NCBI RefSeq assembly: GCF_041928815.1
Contig: NZ_JBHFEI010000019.1
Coordinates: 1-60,706 of the forward strand
Origin: JBHFEI01 sp041928815
GTDB lineage: Bacteria > Pseudomonadota > Alphaproteobacteria > Rhizobiales > Rhizobiaceae
Direction of reading: 5' to 3'
Length of the DNA stretch: 60,706 nt
The notes below the pieces were generated by a model. The model did not search any database, was not told where the DNA came from, and saw nothing but the letters and a program-made list of their open reading frames with translations. The position numbers and the translations under genes were made by a program. This document shows positions 12,090 through 19,151 of the stretch, one piece after another. The number at the start of each line of letters is the position of its first letter. Position 1 is the first letter of the stretch.

Positions 12090-12161
12090 GATACCCCACC
12101 CCGCTCCAGGTTCAAAACATCGATCAGACAAGCGCATCGTGCCCTTGCGCGGCGGCCCTTG

Positions 12162-12428
12162 TCAAACGGACGTCCAGGCATTGACGTTGAAATTCGCTTC
12201 CCGGGCGGCATCGGTAAAGGCCGCGCGCGCCTTGCTCGGCGGAAGATCGCCCGCCAGAACCTTTTCGCAGATGCGAAGAGCATCATCAAGGGCCGCGCCT
12301 TCGGAAAGCGGCCAGTGATTCGTCAGGCAGAGCGCCGCGTCCCGCGTGCTTTGCACCCGGATCACGCGGCTGTCCGCCTCCAGAATGACGGGTTCGCCCC
12401 AGAGGCGGTCGGTGGTGAGGTCCGTCAT
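12162..12428 (-). CDS. DUF982 family protein
   Basis: 88 aa, typical for DUF982, a family largely restricted to rhizobia. Family features: WGEPVILEADSRVIRVQSTRDAALCL followed by LTNHWP and the C-terminal ALRICEKVLAGDLPPSKARAAF helix, with small-protein length and no membrane segment. Its ATG overlaps the stop of the CBS gene (ATGA), so translation is coupled. The function of the family is unknown. Its place in an operon with CBS and DUF2934 genes under an EcfG-like promoter indicates a role in the stress response. Confidence 0.85.
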   Translation of the reverse strand: MTDLTTDRLWGEPVILEADSRVIRVQSTRDAALCLTNHWPLSEGAALDDALRICEKVLAGDLPPSKARAAFTDAAREANFNVNAWTSV

Positions 12429-12886
12429 CGGCGCGCTCCGGCCGCATAGGGTCGTCGGGAGACGTCCTGCGGCGCCTCCGGCAACCGCGCGGAGACCGAG
12501 GGGTCGACGGCGGCAATGTCTGCGAGCGCAATGATGCCGGCGATCCGCCGCTCGGCGTTCATCACCACGAGTCGGCGCAGCTGCAGCGACAGCATCTTCT
12601 CCACAACCGCCTGAACCGTGTCGGTCTCGTCGCAGGTTTCCGCGCAGACAGTCATGAATTCATAGATCGCCGTCGTGGTGGGCAGGCCTTTCGCGGTGAT
12701 GGCGGCCATGATGTCGCGGTCTGTCACAATGCCGACGACCGTGCCGACACCGGGCGTTTCGACCGGGAGGACGCCGACATTCGCGGCGGCCATCAGGCGG
12801 GCGGCCGACTGGGCCGAGTCCGTGGGGGAAATGCTGTAGACCTGCGCCGACATCAGGTCGCTGACCAGCAGATCCGTCCCACTCAC
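12425..12886 (-). CDS. CBS-domain pair protein
   Basis: 153 aa starting at GTG 12886, which overlaps the stop of the upstream gene (GTGA). Two CBS motifs form a Bateman module: first VSDLMSAQVYSISP...VGIVTDRDIM, second IYEFMTVCAETCDETDT...IAGIIALADIA. Such stand-alone pairs usually bind adenine nucleotides and act as sensors or regulators. A second, distinct CBS pair is encoded at 23403-23783 in the trehalose cluster. The start at 12886 is preferred over the longer frame because of the coupling and because the CBS fold begins here. Confidence 0.88.
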   Translation of the reverse strand: MSGTDLLVSDLMSAQVYSISPTDSAQSAARLMAAANVGVLPVETPGVGTVVGIVTDRDIMAAITAKGLPTTTAIYEFMTVCAETCDETDTVQAVVEKMLSLQLRRLVVMNAERRIAGIIALADIAAVDPSVSARLPEAPQDVSRRPYAAGARR

Positions 12887-13098
12887 GGGCGGCCCTCGGC
12901 CAGACTGCGGCCGTTGATCGACGCCGGAACCGCGATTTCCTCGAGCGGCGTCTTTTTCAGGGGAAGATCCACCTGATGCGGCGCCATCACCTGCGGCTCG
13001 AAGGCATTGCGGCGTTTCGGCGAGGAAAGGGTGGATGCCAGTTTTCGTCCCGGCAGGAGGCGCGCCAGTTCCGCGCGCCAGGTCGATTTGCGTGCCAT
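12883..13098 (-). CDS. Small basic hypothetical protein, first gene of stress operon
   Basis: 71 aa, MARKSTWRAELARLLPGRKL at the N terminus. AAGGAGAG lies eight bases before the ATG, an excellent ribosome binding site, and an EcfG-type promoter is 83 bases upstream. Basic N-terminal half, no membrane segment, no domain that I recognise. The stop overlaps the GTG of the CBS gene. The promoter, the ribosome binding site and the coupling together support it as a real gene despite the lack of family match. Confidence 0.7.
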   Translation of the reverse strand: MARKSTWRAELARLLPGRKLASTLSSPKRRNAFEPQVMAPHQVDLPLKKTPLEEIAVPASINGRSLAEGRP

Positions 13099-13180
13099 GT
13101 CTCTCTCCTTGTTTCCGGCCCGCGATGGCGGCAGGCAAGCTGCACGCATCGGGGGTCTCACAGGCGGGGGCATCCGCTCC

Positions 13181-13205
13181 AACGCGGCAACCATAGCATG
13201 GTTCC
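13181..13205 (-). promoter_or_regulatory. EcfG-type promoter for the 13098-11763 operon
   Basis: On the minus strand GGAAC (13201-13205), 16 bases, CGTT (13181-13184). This matches the consensus GGAAC-N16/17-CGTT of the alphaproteobacterial general-stress sigma factor EcfG (RpoE2/RpoE4). It is back to back with the site at 13236-13260. Confidence 0.8.
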
Positions 13206-13235
13206 GCGGAAATTGCGAAAATCGCGGCGCCGGGC

Positions 13236-13260
13236 GGAACCCGCCCGATCCGTCTCCGTT
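13236..13260 (+). promoter_or_regulatory. EcfG-type promoter for the SDR gene
   Basis: GGAAC (13236-13240), 16 bases, CGTT (13257-13260): a full match to the EcfG consensus. Expected transcript start is about 30 bases before the ATG at 13296. Confidence 0.8.
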
Positions 13261-13295
13261 AGAACTGCGATGGATCCGAAGACCGGAGAAGCGGA

Positions 13296-14075
13296 ATGGC
13301 GTTGGGCAGGGTGGTTCTGGTGACAGGGGCGGGATCCGGCATCGGCCGGGCATCGGCGCTCGATTTTGCCTCGCGCGGCGATGCGGTCGCGCTGATCAGC
13401 CGCAGCCCCGACGAGATCACGGAGACCGCCCGCCTGATCGAGGAGAAAGGCGGGAAGGCTCTGCCGCTGGTCGCCGACATTTCCGAGGAAGCCGGAATGC
13501 GCCGGGCCGTGGAGCGGGTGGTGGCCGACTTCGGCGGGCTCGATGTCGTCGTCGCCAATGCCGGCATCAACGGGGTCTGGGCCCCGATCGACGAGTTGAA
13601 GCCCGACGAATGGGACAGGACGATCGCGGTCAACCTGCGCGGAACCTACCTGACCCTGCACCTCACCATCCCCCATCTGCGCCGTGCCGAGGCGCCGGCG
13701 ATCGTGGTCGTCACCTCGATCAACGGCACGCGCACCTTCACCTCGGCCGGCGCGACCGCCTATTCCGCCACCAAGGCGGCGCAGCTCGCCCTCGTCCAGC
13801 AGCTCGCCCTCGAACTCGGCCGTGACCGGATCCGGATCAACGCCGTCTGTCCGGGCGCGATCGAGACCAGGATCGAGGACAATACGGACCGCCGTAACAC
13901 CGGGAAATCGGGCATTCCGGTCGTCTGGCCGGAAGGCGAGATCCCTCTGACCGGCGGCGTGCCCGGAACGGCCGAGGACGTGGCGGAGGCGATCACCTTC
14001 CTGTGCTCGGCCGCCGCCCGGCATATCACCGGAACCCCGGTGTTCATCGACGGCGGCCAGAGCCTGTTGCGGTAA
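13296..14075 (+). CDS. SDR-family NAD(P)-dependent oxidoreductase
   Basis: 259 aa classical short-chain dehydrogenase. Cofactor loop TGAGSGIG near the N terminus, NAG (VVANAGING), catalytic Ser in VVVTSING and Tyr/Lys in AYSATK, and a C-terminal GTPVFIDGGQS segment. The SDR numbering suggests an NADP- or NAD-dependent cytosolic enzyme; the substrate cannot be told from sequence. GGAG lies upstream of the ATG and an EcfG-type promoter precedes it, so it is a stress gene. The small gene at 14095 follows after 19 bases and is probably co-transcribed. Confidence 0.92.
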   Translation: MALGRVVLVTGAGSGIGRASALDFASRGDAVALISRSPDEITETARLIEEKGGKALPLVADISEEAGMRRAVERVVADFGGLDVVVANAGINGVWAPIDELKPDEWDRTIAVNLRGTYLTLHLTIPHLRRAEAPAIVVVTSINGTRTFTSAGATAYSATKAAQLALVQQLALELGRDRIRINAVCPGAIETRIEDNTDRRNTGKSGIPVVWPEGEIPLTGGVPGTAEDVAEAITFLCSAAARHITGTPVFIDGGQSLLR

Positions 14076-14094
14076 CGAAACAAGGAGAAGAGCC

Positions 14095-14280
14095 ATGCCC
14101 CAGGGCGACAAGAGTGCCTATACCGACAAGCAGAAGCGTAAGGCGGCGCATATCGCCGAGAGCTACGAGGACCGCGGCGTCCCGGAACAGGAAGCGGAGC
14201 GCCGCGCCTGGGCCACCGTCAACGATCGGGACGGCGGCGGCAAGAAATCCGGCAGCGGCCGCAAGACACCGTCGAAGTGA
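14095..14280 (+). CDS. Small charged protein of the so-called plasmid stabilization family
   Basis: 61 aa, very hydrophilic: MPQGDKSAYTDKQKRKAAHI, then EDRGVPEQEAERRAWATVN and a GGGKKSGSGR tail. Short proteins with this pattern are widespread in rhizobia and are often called plasmid stabilization proteins, a label with little experimental support. AAGGAGAAGAGCC precedes the ATG. It follows the SDR gene by 19 bases, so it likely shares the stress promoter. The lysine- and glycine-rich tail resembles stress-induced disordered proteins. Confidence 0.8.
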   Translation: MPQGDKSAYTDKQKRKAAHIAESYEDRGVPEQEAERRAWATVNDRDGGGKKSGSGRKTPSK

Positions 14281-14425
14281 ACCTTGCCGGCATGAGGCGA
14301 CCGGCGTCCCGCCGGCGGACATCCGCCGCGTCGCTCCGACGCCGAGCCGGTGCCGTTCCGGCGTCGGTGCTGTGGGAAAGGCGGACGCGCATGTCGCATG
14401 TGACCGTGTTCTGCCGGAGGTCGCG

Positions 14426-15694
14426 TCAGAGGCCGCAGGCGGCGTGATACGAGGCGAGGCTCTGCGTCACGCGCCAGACGAGGAGGGCGTCCGGATCGAG
14501 CGGCCTGTCCGCGAAATGCGCCGCGGCAGGCAGGTGTTGCCAGAACAGCGGCAGGGGCACGACCTGGCCAGAAAGCGCCTCCACTAGCCGCCGCGTCGCA
14601 GCCTGCGCCTCGGGCGCGGCCCAGTAGTAGCGGATGCGGTCGGACAGGGAATAATGCCGCAGAAGCCGCTCCTCCGCCGCCGTCCCGTGGTAGTGGCGGC
14701 GCCAGTGCCCCGGTTCGGCGCGCATCAGCATCTCCATCGCGCGATGGAGCGGCCGGTCCCCATAGCCGTCGAGAAGGTCCGAGGCGATCAGGTCGAGGGC
14801 GTAGAGCGCCTCGCGCAGCACGAAGGTCAGTTCGGGACCAACCTTCAGGATCGGAAAACCGTCCTCGACAAGCGCCGCCAGCGGCACCGTTCCCTGATAG
14901 TCGGTGGAATGGGCCTCGAAGACGAATTGCGGCTCGTCGGCGAGAACGCCCGTAAGCGGCGTGATCTTCGAGCGATCGTAGAGGATGACGTTGTGATTGC
15001 CGAATTCGACGCCCGGCTGCACGACGAGGCCGATCGCCCGGGCGAAGGCGTCGGAAAGGCCGGCCTCGGCGAAGACGCGGCGATGCACGGCGATCGTGCG
15101 GCGCGCGGCGTCTGCCCCGGTCGGCTCGATCGCCGTCAGCGCATGGTCGGCGCCGCCGGGCGGCGGCACCTCGGTGCCGATCACATAGACCGGCAGGGCG
15201 CCGCCGGCCTTGCGGGCACTCGCCTCCGCGACCGCCGCGAGCCGCGCCGCGCGGGCCGCCGTCGTCTCGTCGTCGAGGGCGTCCGGTTCGCCCTGGCAGC
15301 CCATCGAAGCGTCGAGATGGATCTTGCGGAAGCCCGCCTCGACATAGGCCGCCATCATCGTCTCAGCCTCCGCCATCGCCTCCCCGGCCGGGCGATCCCG
15401 CCAGGGATTGGGGCCGAGGTGATCGCCGCCGAGCACGATGAGATCAGCCGGGCAGCCTTCTTCCTCGGCGAGCCGGAACACCAGCGCGGCGAAATCCGCC
15501 GGCCTCATGCCGGTGTAGCCGCCCTGGTGATTGACCTGGTTGCAGGTTGCCTCGATCAGGACCGTGCTGCCTTGCGCGGCGCCGTGGCGGAGTGCCGCCC
15601 GCAGGACCAGCGGATGGGCGGAGCAGACGGAGGTGATGCCTTTCGGCGTGCCCTTGCGCTTCATGAGGGCGAGATCGGCGAGCTGGACCGGCAT
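14426..15694 (-). CDS. GatZ/KbaZ family protein, probable tagatose-6-phosphate 4-epimerase
   Basis: 422 aa, the usual length of GatZ/KbaZ proteins, long called the non-catalytic subunit of tagatose-bisphosphate aldolase. Family blocks: SVCSAHPLVLRAAL, EATCNQVNHQGGYTGM, GGDHLGPNPW, KIHLDASMGCQG, GTEVPPPGG. No GatY/KbaY catalytic partner is present, which fits Agrobacterium work in which a GatZ homologue acts alone as a D-tagatose 6-phosphate 4-epimerase giving fructose 6-phosphate. Its ATG overlaps the stop of the kinase gene (ATGA), so the kinase product probably feeds it. Last gene of the ketose operon. Confidence 0.88.
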   Translation of the reverse strand: MPVQLADLALMKRKGTPKGITSVCSAHPLVLRAALRHGAAQGSTVLIEATCNQVNHQGGYTGMRPADFAALVFRLAEEEGCPADLIVLGGDHLGPNPWRDRPAGEAMAEAETMMAAYVEAGFRKIHLDASMGCQGEPDALDDETTAARAARLAAVAEASARKAGGALPVYVIGTEVPPPGGADHALTAIEPTGADAARRTIAVHRRVFAEAGLSDAFARAIGLVVQPGVEFGNHNVILYDRSKITPLTGVLADEPQFVFEAHSTDYQGTVPLAALVEDGFPILKVGPELTFVLREALYALDLIASDLLDGYGDRPLHRAMEMLMRAEPGHWRRHYHGTAAEERLLRHYSLSDRIRYYWAAPEAQAATRRLVEALSGQVVPLPLFWQHLPAAAHFADRPLDPDALLVWRVTQSLASYHAACGL

Positions 15695-16671
15695 CAGGCG
15701 CGCCTTTCCGTCGAGGCGATGAAGGCATCGAGTTCGGCGCGGGTGCCGGCGCCCTCCATCGGGCCGACACGGGTGACGTTGCGGGCGCCGGCGGCCGAGG
15801 CATAGGCGAGCGCCTGCTCCGGCGGCAGGCCGAGGCGGCGGCAGGCGACATAGGCGCCGCCGAAACAGTCGCCGGCCCCCGTCGGATCGCGCTCCTCGAC
15901 GACGAAGGCCGGCGCCTCGATGCGCGATCCGTCACGACCGAAACAGGTGGCGCCGGCGGCACCGCGCTTCAGCACGATTTCCCCGACGCCGCGCCGAAAC
16001 AGGCTGGCGATCGCCGCCGCCTCGCCGTCGACGCCGGCGGCGCGCTCGAGTTCCTCGCCCGAGGGCAGGAGCAGGTCGGCCGACGACACGAGCGCCTCGA
16101 AGCGGCGCTCGGTCGCGGCATCGAGCACCAGTTCCTTGCGCAGATTCGGGTCGACGGACAGCGTGCCGCCGCGTGCCTTGATGATGTCGACGGCGCGGTC
16201 GATCACCGCGACGGCGCTCTTCATCGAGAGCGCCGTGCCCATGACGTGCAGATGGCCGGCGCGCGCCACAAGCGCCTCGACCTCCGCACTCCAGCCGAAG
16301 CGCGCCGCCGCCGAGGTGGCGATGTTGTAGACGAAGTCGCGCGCGCCGTCGGCGCGATAGCGAACGAAGGCGCTGCCGGTCGGAAATTCGGGATCGGTTG
16401 CGATGGCCGAAACGTCGACGCCGTCGCGCATCAGGCGATCAAGGTTGACCCGGCCGAAATCGTCCCTGCCGACCGCGCCCACCATCGCCGCCTGCCCGCC
16501 GATGCGGCCGCATTGCGAAATGAAGATCGCCGGCGCCCCGCTCGGATACGGCCCGACCAGCGGCTGCGCCGCGAGGAAACCGTCGCCGACGGTCGTCGCG
16601 ACGATCTCGACCAGGATCTCCCCGACGCACACCGTCGGCCCGAGCGCGTCCGGCGCCAATACGTCCACCAT
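15694..16671 (-). CDS. PfkB-family sugar kinase, probable ketohexose (tagatose) kinase
   Basis: 325 aa ribokinase/PfkB fold. The N-terminal GEILVEIV sheet, the substrate-loop GGQAAMVGAVGRDDFG, and the C-terminal anion hole with catalytic Asp in DPTGAGDCF (about 262-270; D268) are all present. It should phosphorylate a sugar with ATP in the cytosol. Translational coupling to the GatZ-like gene and the upstream 3-epimerase point to a ketohexose such as D-tagatose as substrate, making tagatose 6-phosphate. Substrate assignment is inference from context; a fructose- or psicose-kinase role is possible. Confidence 0.88.
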   Translation of the reverse strand: MVDVLAPDALGPTVCVGEILVEIVATTVGDGFLAAQPLVGPYPSGAPAIFISQCGRIGGQAAMVGAVGRDDFGRVNLDRLMRDGVDVSAIATDPEFPTGSAFVRYRADGARDFVYNIATSAAARFGWSAEVEALVARAGHLHVMGTALSMKSAVAVIDRAVDIIKARGGTLSVDPNLRKELVLDAATERRFEALVSSADLLLPSGEELERAAGVDGEAAAIASLFRRGVGEIVLKRGAAGATCFGRDGSRIEAPAFVVEERDPTGAGDCFGGAYVACRRLGLPPEQALAYASAAGARNVTRVGPMEGAGTRAELDAFIASTERRA

Positions 16672-16698
16672 TCTGTCCCTCCTCCCTCGTCACCCTTT

Positions 16699-17886
16699 TC
16701 AGGCGATGCCGTCCTCGGCACCGAATTCCTCGTTGTCCAGCGACAGGAAGCGCTGGTGCAGCAGACAGGCGGCGCCATAGGCCGAGCCGAAGTCCGGCTC
16801 GGCATCGACCACGATGTCGACCGGCGGCAGCGGCACGCTCTGCCCGGCCGCCATATGCGCGGCGACACGCGCCGCCACCAACGGATAAAGGCCCGCGACC
16901 ACGCCGCCAAGCACGATCCTGTCCGGATCGATCAGGTGGCGGGCCTGCAGCAGCGCCTCCGCCAGATGCCGGGACCAGGTTTCCGCGAGCGCGACGGCGG
17001 ACGGCACGCGATCGCGCACCTCGGCGATGAGCGCGGCAAGATCCCCGTCCTGCCCGGTGGCAGCCCGGTACTGCGCGACCAGCGCCTCGCGGCCGATCAG
17101 CGCCTCGAGCGGCCGCCCCCCTCCGCAAGGCACCCGCGTGTGGCCGATCTCGCCGGCGAGGCCATGGCCGCCGCGAAAGAGCCGGCCATCGATCAGGACC
17201 CCGCCGCCGACGCCCGTCTCGATCAGCAGGAACAGCGTGACGCCCGCCCCGCCGTTGCGGTAGCCGTCGCCGATCGCGAAGGCATTCGCGTCGTTTTCGA
17301 CGGTGACCGGCATCGGCCGGGGAACGGCGGCACGCGCGATCTCACCGAGCGGCACGTCGCGCCAGCCGATCAGCGGCGCGATCGCGACCACGCCGCCGAC
17401 GCGGATATGCGCCGGTGTCGCAATGCCGAGCCCCCGGCAGCGGTCGATCATGCCGGGCTCCATCGCCTCCAGCGCCATGGCAAGACCGTTCGCCACCGCG
17501 TCGTCGACGGTCGCCGCCGGCGTGTCGAACGCCTGCTTGCGGCGGAGAAGGATCCGCGCGGTCATGTCGATGACGACGGCCGCGAGGTGCTCGACGCCGA
17601 TTTCAAGCCCGATGAACAGAGCGGCATCCGGAACGAGTTCCAGCATGATGCCGGGACGACCGGCCCTGAGCCGCCCGCCCGTCTCCCTGCCCCCGGTCTC
17701 GCGCACATAGCCGCCGCCGGTCAGCGCGGCGACGATCTCGCCGGAGGACGAACGGTTCATGCGAAGCGCCCGCGCCAGTTCCGCCCGGCTCGCGCCGCGG
17801 CTGAGATAGAGGGACTGCAGCGCGGCGACGATGTTCGCCTGCCGGATCCTGCGCGGCGAACTGCCTGTCGGTGCCCTGTCGCTCAT
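16699..17886 (-). CDS. ROK-family transcriptional regulator
   Basis: 395 aa from the ATG at 17886; the earlier Met at 17937 lies before the natural N terminus. Winged helix at about 10-70 (IRQANIVAALQSLYLSRG, ASRAELARALRMNRSSSGEIV), then a ROK sugar-kinase-like domain with ENDANAFA and ETGVGGGVLIDG. The usual zinc site CxCGxxGCxE is degenerate: only one Cys remains in GEIGHTRVPCGGGRPLEAL. It sits inside the operon it probably represses; a candidate operator is at 18882-18906. The inducer is probably a sugar of this pathway. Confidence 0.9.
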   Translation of the reverse strand: MSDRAPTGSSPRRIRQANIVAALQSLYLSRGASRAELARALRMNRSSSGEIVAALTGGGYVRETGGRETGGRLRAGRPGIMLELVPDAALFIGLEIGVEHLAAVVIDMTARILLRRKQAFDTPAATVDDAVANGLAMALEAMEPGMIDRCRGLGIATPAHIRVGGVVAIAPLIGWRDVPLGEIARAAVPRPMPVTVENDANAFAIGDGYRNGGAGVTLFLLIETGVGGGVLIDGRLFRGGHGLAGEIGHTRVPCGGGRPLEALIGREALVAQYRAATGQDGDLAALIAEVRDRVPSAVALAETWSRHLAEALLQARHLIDPDRIVLGGVVAGLYPLVAARVAAHMAAGQSVPLPPVDIVVDAEPDFGSAYGAACLLHQRFLSLDNEEFGAEDGIA

Positions 17887-17950
17887 GCCCCGTCTTCCCA
17901 AGCTCCGCCCTGCCCCGGCGTCCGGGCAGGGCGACATGCAGCGCCGACGA

Positions 17951-18835
17951 TCAGGGACGCGCGTTGGTCGCCCGGCGGCGCCGGGCCTCGTCGAGCTTCA
18001 GTTCGATATACTGTTTGGCATGGGCGGCAAGGGGGTCGTTCTCGGTCCAGGTGTCGCGCCAGATGGCGCAGGCGAGCGACAGGCTCTCGTCGACCACCGC
18101 CGTGGAAAAGCTCTCGAACACGATGTCGCGCTGGTAGTCGATGTCGAGCAGCGCATCGAACATCCGGTCGAAATCGATGACGCCGTCGCCGAGATAGCCG
18201 CGATTGCTCTCGCCGATGTGGAAATAGCCGAGCTTGTCGCCGGCAAGCCGGATCGCGGCGGCCGGATTGGCCTCCTCGATGTTCATGTGGAACGTGTCGA
18301 GATGCAGCCGCACGTGATCGGACCCGGTCTCGGCGATGAACTTAAGCCCCTGCGCCGTGGTGTTGAGGAGGTTCGTCTCGAAGCGGTTGACGATTTCGAG
18401 CACCAGATCGACGCCGGCGCTCCTGGCGACCTCCGCGGTCTCAGCGATCGCGGCGACGCTGTTGTCCCAGCCGCGCCGGGTCGGCTGGCGATTGTACTTG
18501 GTGTGGGCGGAATAGAGAATGCCGCCGAGCTTGTTGCCGCCGATGTCGCGCACGGCGCGCACCGCATCGGCCAGCATCGCCTTGCCGCCGGCGACGACGG
18601 AACTGTCCTCGCTCGACACGTCCTTGTCGAGCGGCAGGCCCATCGTCACGCCGATCTCGACATCGAGGGAACGTGCAAGGGTCGCAAGGCGGTCGAGATC
18701 GAACCGCTCCGGACGCAGATAGGCGAACTCGATGGTGCGATAGCCATGCTCCGCCGTCTTGCGCAGCGCGGTTTCGAGCCCTTCCTGGGTCTGCCCGCCC
18801 GTCCAGACAAAAGAGTGAATGCCAAGCCGGCCCAT
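17951..18835 (-). CDS. D-tagatose/D-psicose 3-epimerase-like sugar epimerase
   Basis: 294 aa TIM-barrel (AP endonuclease family 2) from the ATG at 18835, which follows GGAGGAGCGC. It aligns by eye with Agrobacterium D-psicose 3-epimerase: VSSEDSSVVAGGKA, LGGILYS, EIVNRFETNLLNT, HLDTFHMNIEE, YFHIGESNRG. The metal-binding and catalytic residues are E147, D180, H206 and E241. It should interconvert C3 epimers of free ketohexoses (fructose/psicose or tagatose/sorbose) in the cytosol. First gene of the operon, so it probably makes the kinase substrate. The longer frame from 19102 is not supported. Confidence 0.88.
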   Translation of the reverse strand: MGRLGIHSFVWTGGQTQEGLETALRKTAEHGYRTIEFAYLRPERFDLDRLATLARSLDVEIGVTMGLPLDKDVSSEDSSVVAGGKAMLADAVRAVRDIGGNKLGGILYSAHTKYNRQPTRRGWDNSVAAIAETAEVARSAGVDLVLEIVNRFETNLLNTTAQGLKFIAETGSDHVRLHLDTFHMNIEEANPAAAIRLAGDKLGYFHIGESNRGYLGDGVIDFDRMFDALLDIDYQRDIVFESFSTAVVDESLSLACAIWRDTWTENDPLAAHAKQYIELKLDEARRRRATNARP

Positions 18836-19151
18836 GATGCGCTCCTCCCTCGCTTTTTCCTCGACCGTGGCGGTAGCAGAATTAGTTTGGAAGAGCAACA
18901 AATTTGGAAACCGTCTAAAGAGCCGGCTTTGGGCCGGTAGCCGGCAGTGCGGCGCAATATTCCGAACAGGGCGATGCGAGTGAAAGGCTGACGCCGAACC
19001 CGTCTTCCGTTTCGCAGGCTTCCGCGACAAAAAGAGCGGTCGCGCAGCCGGTTTTGTCGGGCGCGGCTCTTGGAACGGAGCGACGCCGCGAGGATGAGCC
19101 ATTCGAGCCGGATCCGGCCGCCGTCAGGCGGCCGGCTCGGCGGACATCGGG
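18836..19151. other. Intergenic region upstream of the ketose operon
   Basis: 316 bases between the epimerase start and the glgX stop. Apart from the candidate ROK operator and the ribosome binding site I see no gene. The segment 18960-19150 shows no convincing terminator for glgX. Confidence 0.5.
18882..18906 (-). promoter_or_regulatory. Candidate ROK operator upstream of the ketose operon
   Basis: Plus-strand half-sites TTAGTTTG (18882-18889) and AACAAATTTG (18897-18906), 47-71 bases before the epimerase ATG. The arrangement resembles the XylR/NagC-type ROK operators TTAGTTTG-N9-CAAACTAA. A direct repeat TTTGGAA (18886-18892 and 18903-18909) overlaps it. Binding by the ROK protein encoded in the same operon is inference. 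Confidence 0.45.
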
